Below, one piece after another: positions 59,070-64,000 of a stretch of DNA of 64,000 nucleotides. Under the pieces are notes generated by a model. It was not told the DNA's origin. It was given only the letters and a program-made list of their open reading frames with translations, and made no database searches. Source of the DNA: Croceibacterium_A sp044506885. GTDB lineage: Bacteria; Pseudomonadota; Alphaproteobacteria; Sphingomonadales; Sphingomonadaceae. The stretch's first letter is position 1. The number at the start of each line of letters is the position of its first letter. Position numbers and translations under genes: made by a program. The stretch is from positions 11,166-75,165 of the forward strand of contig JBIQKC010000012.1 in NCBI GenBank assembly GCA_044506885.1, written 5' to 3'.

Positions 59070-61196
59070 TCAATCCGGCAGCGCGAAGACGTAGATGGCC
59101 GAGCTGTTGACCGGCGGGAGCTGCGTTTCCGGGATGATGTCCGGGACGCCGAAGGCGAGCGGGTTGCCGTGGCCGGTCACCATCGCGACGTATTGCCGAC
59201 CGTCGACCGAATAGGTGATTGGCGAGGCATTGGGCACGCCGGTCACGCCGCTGCTCCACAGCTCGCGCCCGGTCGCCTGATCGTAGGCCACGAACTGCCG
59301 GTCCATCCAGCCGGTGAACAGCACGCCGCCGGCGGTGGTCAGAATGCCCATATCGGGCGTCTGCCGCCGCCGCGTTTCCCACGCGACTTTGCCCGTTTCC
59401 ATATCGAGCGCTTGCAGGACGCCGTAATTGCCGTCGCTGCCGGGGCGGGGAGCGTACTGGATGTTGACGCCCGTGGTCAGGAAACCGGCGCTGTCGGTCG
59501 GCACGATGTCCATGCAGATGTCGCGTGCGTTGACGAACAGCAGGCGCGTGTCGGGATTGAACGAGGTCGGGCTCCAGTTGCGCCCGCCGCCGCCGTGCGG
59601 GCACATGAACACCACGCCGCGATCGCGGCCGGGCAGTTTCTCGGCTTTCGGGATCTTGTCTCCGGTAACGGGATCGATCCGTTCGACGAAGTCTTGCAGG
59701 CCCATGTCGACGGTCTTGATGTATTTCCCGGTGGCGGCGTCGAGCGCGTCGAATAACCCTTCCTTGCCGCCGGTGATGACCACCCGTCGCGGTTGGCCAT
59801 CGACGTCGATCGTGCCGATTACGCGGTCGAATACCCAGTCGAGGTCGTACTGGTCGTTCCTGACGTGCTGGTAATACCACTTGAGCTCGCCGGTGCGCGG
59901 CACGAAGGCGAGCGTCGCGTTGGTGAACAGCGCATCGTTGTTCATGCCCGGCTTGCCGTCGCGCAGGGGGCCGGTGTCATAGGTCTGCGCGACGCCCCAC
60001 AGCGCAAGGCCGTTGACCGCGTCGTAGGTGCCGCTGGTCCACTGCGAACCGCCGTTGCGGGCTTCGGCGGGAATACCGTTCCAGGTGTCGCCGCCGGGCT
60101 GGCCGGGCTTGGCCAGCGTTTCGAACTCCCACAGTTTCTCGCCCGTCTCGGCGTCGACCGCCACGATCAGCCCGCCGCCGGGTGTACGGGTCGCGGCGAA
60201 GCCCTGCATGATGACGCCTTCGGCGGCGAGCGGCCCGCCGGGGATGCGCAGGCCCGGACGGTCGGTGAGCCGCACATCCCATACCGGCCGCCCGGTGCGC
60301 GCGTCGAGCGCGACCATGTGGTTGTCCGAAGTCGCGGTGTAGAGCTTGTCGCCCCACAGCGCGATCGTCTTGCGCGAATTGAGCGGGACGCCTTCCGGAA
60401 GCTGCCGCTGGTAGGTCCAGATCGAGCGGCCGGTCGCCGCGTCGAAGGCATGGACGCTGTCCCCATAGCCGAATACGTAGAGCACGCCGTCGCGCACCAG
60501 CGGTTCGTTCATGTTGACGCCGGGCGGCAGCGCCTGCGCCCAGGCGATGCGCAGCTTGCCGACGTTTCCGGTATCGATCTGCTTCAACGGCGAAAAGCCT
60601 TGCCCGTTATGGCCGCGCCGCCAGCTCAGCCAGTTCTCCGGCGCAGGATCGGACAGCATGGCCTGGGTCACCGGGGTATAGCCGGCGAAACGGTCGGCGA
60701 TCTCGGGGCCGGGCGGCAACGCATGGCGTGGAGACAGGCCGCCAACGCCCGCTTCCTCATGCGCGGGCGGCGGCGGCGGGGGGGGAAGACTCACGCGCGC
60801 CAGTTGCGTGGAATCTGCCGCGAGCGGCACGGGATTGCCCGCGCCGTTCTCGCTCAGGATCAGCGCCATGATCGCCGCGTAAGTCTCGTCGGGCAGGCCG
60901 CCGGCATTGGCCGGCGGCATCGAGCGGTGGGTATAGTCGAACAACTCCGACAGCGGCCCGTCGCCCCATTTGAGCAGGAAGGCGCGCCCTTTCAGCGCTG
61001 GAGCGAACTGCCCGTCGACCAGAGCTTCGCCGTGGCACATCGCGCAATGCTGTGCATAGGCGGTACGCCCCCGATCGACCTGCGATGCGAAGTCCGGGGT
61101 AACGCCTTGCGCCAGCGCGATCGTCGCGCCGCCCAGCATGGCGGCGGTCACGCCCGCCAGTCGCAGGCCGAGGCCCGCCTTCGTTCCCCCCTTCAT
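59070..61196 (-). CDS. Quinohaemoprotein dehydrogenase with N-terminal haem c and PQQ propeller
   Basis: About 708 residues from the ATG at 61196, after GGAGG. The signal peptide ends ATIALAQ. A cytochrome c domain comes first (RGRTAYAQHCAMCHGEALVDG; probable Met ligand in HRSMPPANAGG). A proline-rich linker (about residues 137-145) leads to a PQQ propeller (NVGKLRIAWAQALPPG, LDWVFDRVIGTIDVDG, GGGGRNWSPTSFNPDTRLLFV). The vicinal Cys-Cys of methanol and ethanol dehydrogenases is absent. Type II quinohaemoproteins carry the haem domain at the C-terminus; the N-terminal order is like polyvinyl-alcohol dehydrogenases of Sphingopyxis. It oxidises an alcohol in the periplasm. Substrate unknown. Confidence 0.87.
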   Translation of the reverse strand: MKGGTKAGLGLRLAGVTAAMLGGATIALAQGVTPDFASQVDRGRTAYAQHCAMCHGEALVDGQFAPALKGRAFLLKWGDGPLSELFDYTHRSMPPANAGGLPDETYAAIMALILSENGAGNPVPLAADSTQLARVSLPPPPPPPAHEEAGVGGLSPRHALPPGPEIADRFAGYTPVTQAMLSDPAPENWLSWRRGHNGQGFSPLKQIDTGNVGKLRIAWAQALPPGVNMNEPLVRDGVLYVFGYGDSVHAFDAATGRSIWTYQRQLPEGVPLNSRKTIALWGDKLYTATSDNHMVALDARTGRPVWDVRLTDRPGLRIPGGPLAAEGVIMQGFAATRTPGGGLIVAVDAETGEKLWEFETLAKPGQPGGDTWNGIPAEARNGGSQWTSGTYDAVNGLALWGVAQTYDTGPLRDGKPGMNNDALFTNATLAFVPRTGELKWYYQHVRNDQYDLDWVFDRVIGTIDVDGQPRRVVITGGKEGLFDALDAATGKYIKTVDMGLQDFVERIDPVTGDKIPKAEKLPGRDRGVVFMCPHGGGGRNWSPTSFNPDTRLLFVNARDICMDIVPTDSAGFLTTGVNIQYAPRPGSDGNYGVLQALDMETGKVAWETRRRQTPDMGILTTAGGVLFTGWMDRQFVAYDQATGRELWSSGVTGVPNASPITYSVDGRQYVAMVTGHGNPLAFGVPDIIPETQLPPVNSSAIYVFALPD

Positions 61197-61213
61197 CGCT
61201 CCTCCCGCTTGCG

Positions 61214-62956
61214 TCAGCCTCCTGCGCCTCCGATCCCCAGCGGTTCGGCCACGCGGGCCTCGAATGTCGCCGTGTAGAGCTTGTCTTTCGCTTCGCCGAT
61301 CCACGGCCCCTTGCCCGAGCCGTCGGCATCGAGAATCATCGTTTCGTTCGGGCCGAGATCCTTCATCGCCGGCCATTCGGGCAGGTCCGGTCCGTTGGGA
61401 TTGCCGGTCCGGGCGAAGTTGACGAAGTACTGCGAGACCTGGTCGGCGAAGGCTTCCTCGCGCGGGTTGCCGGCCATCAGCTCGACCGAACTGCCGCCGG
61501 GGAAAGTGCGCGGCGCGGCAAGGTTGTCGAACACATAGGGGATCTCGCCCGTATGCGCCGCGCCGAGATCGCGCTGGCCTTCGTCATAGAGCGGGTCGTG
61601 AGTGAAGAAATAGTGCCACGATTGCCGGCCGATCTTCGCCTGCTCCTTGGCGAACAGGCGCATGTGCCAGCTCAGCGTGTCGGTGAACGGCTGCACCGCC
61701 TGGGCCTGGGCTTCGGCATCGGTGGAGGCGGGGTAGGCGGCGAGGCCCAGTTCGGCCTGCGCGCCCCAGCGCTGCGCGGCACCGCTGCGCCATGCTTCGG
61801 CGGTCGTCGGCGGACCGGCCGCGAACGAGCCTTCGTCTTGGTTCGAGCCGACCAGAATATCGACCGGGTTCTGCCGTCCTTCGGCGAAGGTGATCGACAG
61901 ATCCTCGGTGATGATCTTGCCGTCGACGATCATGCCGTGCCCGCGCAGCTTCTGCTGCACCTCCTCGGCGGGTAGGGCGCGCAGTTCGGCGAGGCTCTCG
62001 GCCCCGATCTGGCGAGCATTGGCGAGGCCGCGCAGCTCGGCGGACGGCGGCATGTTGCCGAATCCTCCCGGACCGCCCGGTCCGGGCGCGGGCGCCGGCG
62101 TGTCTGAAGGCGGGGGCAGCGTTGCGCCGGGAACGTGGTTCGGCGTCATCGTGCCGATGCCGAGGCCCATCCACGCGCCGCTCTGGGCGATGGCTCGCTC
62201 GAACGTGCCGCGCGCGCCGGCCGCGCCGACGAGGCCGCCGTTCATCGCCGCGCCGGCGCTTTCGCCGAACAGGGTGATGTTGTTCGGATCGCCGCCGAAT
62301 TGCGCGACGTTGGCCTTGAGCCACTTGAACACCGCAATCGCGTCGCCGAGCGCCTGGTTGCCGGCCGCGCCGCCGCCTTCGGCGGTCAGCTCCGGATGCG
62401 AGAAGAACCCGAACGGGCCCACGCGATAGTTGAACGTGACCATGACCACGCCCTTGGCGGCGAGGTTGTCGCCTTCGCTGAACGGCGCGTTGCCGCCGCC
62501 TTCGTTGTAGGCGCCGCCGTAGAGCCAGACCATGACCGGGAGGTTCTCGCCGGCCGCCGTGGCGGGCGTCCAGATATTGAGGTTGAGGCAGTCCTCGCTC
62601 ATCCCGGTGAAGTTTTCGGTGTCGGTCGCGGCGTTGGGCGGGAAGCGCTGGGGGGCCGGGTTCTGCACGCAGACGTCGCCGTAACTCGTTCCGTCGCGCA
62701 CGCCGTCCCATGCAGCGGGCGGTTGCGGCTGGGCGAAGCGAAGGTCGCCCACCGGCGGGGCGGCGAACGGGATGTTCTTGAACACCGTCACGCCTTCGGC
62801 CTTGCCGGGCGCGCCCTGGATCAGCCCCTGTTCGGTGCGAACCGGCTCCGCGAGCAGCGCCGAGCTCGCGCCGTGGTCGTGCTGCGCCCATGCGCTTGCC
62901 GGAATGGCCATCGCCGCGCAGGCGAGGGCGGTGCGAAACGAAATTGCCTTGGTCAT
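61214..62956 (-). CDS. Type-B carboxylesterase (exported), with Pro/Gly-rich insert
   Basis: The 580-residue protein has a signal peptide ending ASAWA|QH. PF00135 features are oxyanion loop WLYGGAYNEGG, nucleophile Ser233 in FGESAGAAMNGG, acid in GSNQDEGSF and His in GAAHTGEIPYVFDN. Around residues 285-305 there is a low-complexity Pro/Ala/Gly segment not common to the family. It lies 17 bases upstream of the quinohaemoprotein gene, so the esterase product (an alcohol) may be the next enzyme's substrate. This pairing is inference. Confidence 0.88.
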   Translation of the reverse strand: MTKAISFRTALACAAMAIPASAWAQHDHGASSALLAEPVRTEQGLIQGAPGKAEGVTVFKNIPFAAPPVGDLRFAQPQPPAAWDGVRDGTSYGDVCVQNPAPQRFPPNAATDTENFTGMSEDCLNLNIWTPATAAGENLPVMVWLYGGAYNEGGGNAPFSEGDNLAAKGVVMVTFNYRVGPFGFFSHPELTAEGGGAAGNQALGDAIAVFKWLKANVAQFGGDPNNITLFGESAGAAMNGGLVGAAGARGTFERAIAQSGAWMGLGIGTMTPNHVPGATLPPPSDTPAPAPGPGGPGGFGNMPPSAELRGLANARQIGAESLAELRALPAEEVQQKLRGHGMIVDGKIITEDLSITFAEGRQNPVDILVGSNQDEGSFAAGPPTTAEAWRSGAAQRWGAQAELGLAAYPASTDAEAQAQAVQPFTDTLSWHMRLFAKEQAKIGRQSWHYFFTHDPLYDEGQRDLGAAHTGEIPYVFDNLAAPRTFPGGSSVELMAGNPREEAFADQVSQYFVNFARTGNPNGPDLPEWPAMKDLGPNETMILDADGSGKGPWIGEAKDKLYTATFEARVAEPLGIGGAGG

Positions 62957-63060
62957 GATCCTGTCCCCGCTCGATTGGCGATACGGCGCGCGTCGCCGCG
63001 GAACGCCGCGCGGCCGCTCGTCCTCAACCGTTCCGGCGATGAACGAGCGGCCAGGCGTCG

Positions 63061-64000
63061 TCAGTGGCTGCCGCCGGCTTCGGCCGCTAGCTCCTCGTCG
63101 CTCGCCCGGTCGAGTTGGCCGGCACGGTCCGCGGTGATGTAGTTGCGGACCTGCACGTTGCCTTCATGGCAGGCGTATTCGTAGAACTCGTACTCGTTGT
63201 TGCGGGTCCAATCGAGCCGGGCGGTCCACGGCTGGGCGAACACTTGCGGATCGCTGTAGGTCAATTCGTAGACGATGTGGTCCGGCGTCGTCATGGTCAG
63301 CCGTTCGACGACCTTGGCCTCGGTGCTGGTGGGGATGGTATTCCACGGCGGCACGCCCATCGTCGCCATGTTGAGCGGCGAGCCGTTGCGCGCGAAGCGG
63401 TCCTTGGTGGCGCTGTCGCCGACCTTGAGGTTGGTGGTTTCGATCACCAGCGTATTGCCTTCCCAATGGCCGACGCTGTTGCCGAGGTAGGCTTCGACCT
63501 GCTGGGGCCAGTGCTCGGGTTCGCCGCTGCGGATCGGGATCACACGGGTCCCGAGCATTTCGAGGGCGATAGTGACGTAGCCCGGCGCCTGATAGACGCG
63601 GATGCCGTTGTTGTAGCGGAACGGCAGCATCGAGGCCGGGAAACCGCGGGTGATGCAGCGGTCCCAGGCATCGAAATCGGTCACCCAGTTGAAGCTCGTG
63701 TTCGGCGTCCAGCTCGAGCGGCCGGCGCGATAGAGCGCCTCCGCCTGCGGAGTCATGGCGGGCAACTGTCCATCGGCGGGTTCCACCAGCAGGTTGGTGC
63801 GGCGGCCGGAAGCATCCGATTCCACCCAGTGGCCCATGCCCATCGTGCCGGAATCTTCCTCGCGCGCATACGCCGCGTCGGATGCGTTGGCCCGCTCCTC
63901 GCGCTGGGCGTATTCCTCTTCGGTCAGCCAGGCGCGGCCCTGCACGTTGGCCGGGCGGTTCATCGGCAGGCTGGCGATGTTGTCGATCGGCCAGGTGCCG
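63061..64000 (-). CDS. Unnamed exported protein of the W-E-G-N/D-T-L-V family, copy 2 (partial)
   Basis: The frame is open through the right edge, so the N-terminus with the presumed signal is missing; an internal ATG lies at 63963 but GTWPIDNIASLP precedes it in frame. The visible part contains RAWLTEEEYAQREERAN, CITRGFPASMLPF and SVGHWEGNTLVIETT. The C-terminal ELTYSDPQVFAQPWTARLDW is the same pattern as copy 1 at 54462-55340. It is upstream of a carboxylesterase gene by about 104 bases on the same strand. No activity is known for the family. Confidence 0.7.
   Translation of the reverse strand, partial: GTWPIDNIASLPMNRPANVQGRAWLTEEEYAQREERANASDAAYAREEDSGTMGMGHWVESDASGRRTNLLVEPADGQLPAMTPQAEALYRAGRSSWTPNTSFNWVTDFDAWDRCITRGFPASMLPFRYNNGIRVYQAPGYVTIALEMLGTRVIPIRSGEPEHWPQQVEAYLGNSVGHWEGNTLVIETTNLKVGDSATKDRFARNGSPLNMATMGVPPWNTIPTSTEAKVVERLTMTTPDHIVYELTYSDPQVFAQPWTARLDWTRNNEYEFYEYACHEGNVQVRNYITADRAGQLDRASDEELAAEAGGSH

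Noticed and set aside
59070..62956. A polyvinyl-alcohol degradation operon
   Set aside because: The dehydrogenase domain order fits, but the neighbouring hydrolase is a type-B carboxylesterase and not an oxidised-PVA hydrolase, so only the enzyme-level resemblance is reported.
1..64000. CRISPR arrays, prophage, insertion sequences, rRNA or tRNA genes
   Set aside because: No regular repeat-spacer pattern, transposase or integrase motif, or RNA gene signature was seen on either strand by reading; tRNA and ncRNA models could not be run.

Overview
The window is about 64 kb of GC-rich DNA. It carries three large TonB-dependent receptors, many exported esterases, PQQ dehydrogenases, c-type cytochromes and LacI-family operators. 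This combination is typical of an aerobic, plant-polymer-using alphaproteobacterium, and the sequence styles (SapC/cupin/tryptophan-halogenase receptor cluster, DUF6152, DUF6644, E. coli-type Glk) suggest Sphingomonadales, of the Novosphingobium/Sphingomonas/Sphingopyxis kind. The genus is inferred, not proven. No rRNA, tRNA, CRISPR array, insertion sequence or phage gene was seen.

Layout. (1) 1-4851, minus strand: a tightly coupled operon of a family III CoA-transferase, a beta-lactamase-fold lipoprotein esterase, a CitMHS carboxylate transporter, an HMG-CoA-lyase-family enzyme and the start of a tannase-family esterase. A divergent LysR regulator (4964-5890) and TonB receptor 1 (6023-8749) follow. 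(2) 9036-31013: a carbohydrate/acyl-glycoside block. It holds glucokinase and a GH3 lipoprotein (minus), then a type-B carboxylesterase, a tannase-like esterase, TonB receptor 2 and a CE1-type esterase (plus), then a LacI regulator and a Gfo/Idh/MocA oxidoreductase (minus). A long plus-strand operon ends the block: TIM-barrel isomerase, MFS transporter, gluconate-dehydrogenase-subunit-3-like Tat protein, exported TIM-barrel protein, GMC oxidoreductase, type-B carboxylesterase and beta-lactamase-fold esterase. (3) 31255-37781: an RND efflux operon with a divergent TetR regulator. (4) 37949-46986: a CaCA cation exchanger and an alternative haem-copper oxidase cluster (fused subunit I/III, subunit II with haem c, cytochromes c, cytochrome b561, CtaG, sorbosone-dehydrogenase-like protein, DUF2231). 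(5) 47103-53586, minus: TonB receptor 3 with SapC, cupin_8 and tryptophan-halogenase genes. (6) 53980-64000: two PQQ-dehydrogenase units with DUF6152, a pair of DUF6644 membrane proteins, a carboxylesterase, and two paralogues of an unnamed exported family.

How it may work together. Eight ester hydrolases of four structural types surround glycoside-attacking enzymes: the GH3 and a putative glucoside 3-dehydrogenase system with its TIM-barrel partners. The simplest reading is uptake and disassembly of acylated plant glycosides. TonB receptors import them, esterases strip acyl groups, GH3 or 3-keto chemistry frees the sugar, MFS and Glk handle the sugar, and the periplasmic dehydrogenases feed cytochromes and the oxidase. 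A near-perfect palindrome, GACAACGTTGTC, recurs upstream of the carboxylesterase, TonB receptor 2 and the isomerase/Gfo divergon. It is the probable operator of the LacI protein encoded at 20147-21238. The most novel candidate is the 1-4851 operon: CoA-transferase, HMG-CoA/citramalyl-CoA lyase, citrate-like carrier and exported esterases look like a pathway that cuts off and consumes 3-hydroxy-3-methylglutarate (or citramalate) acyl groups.
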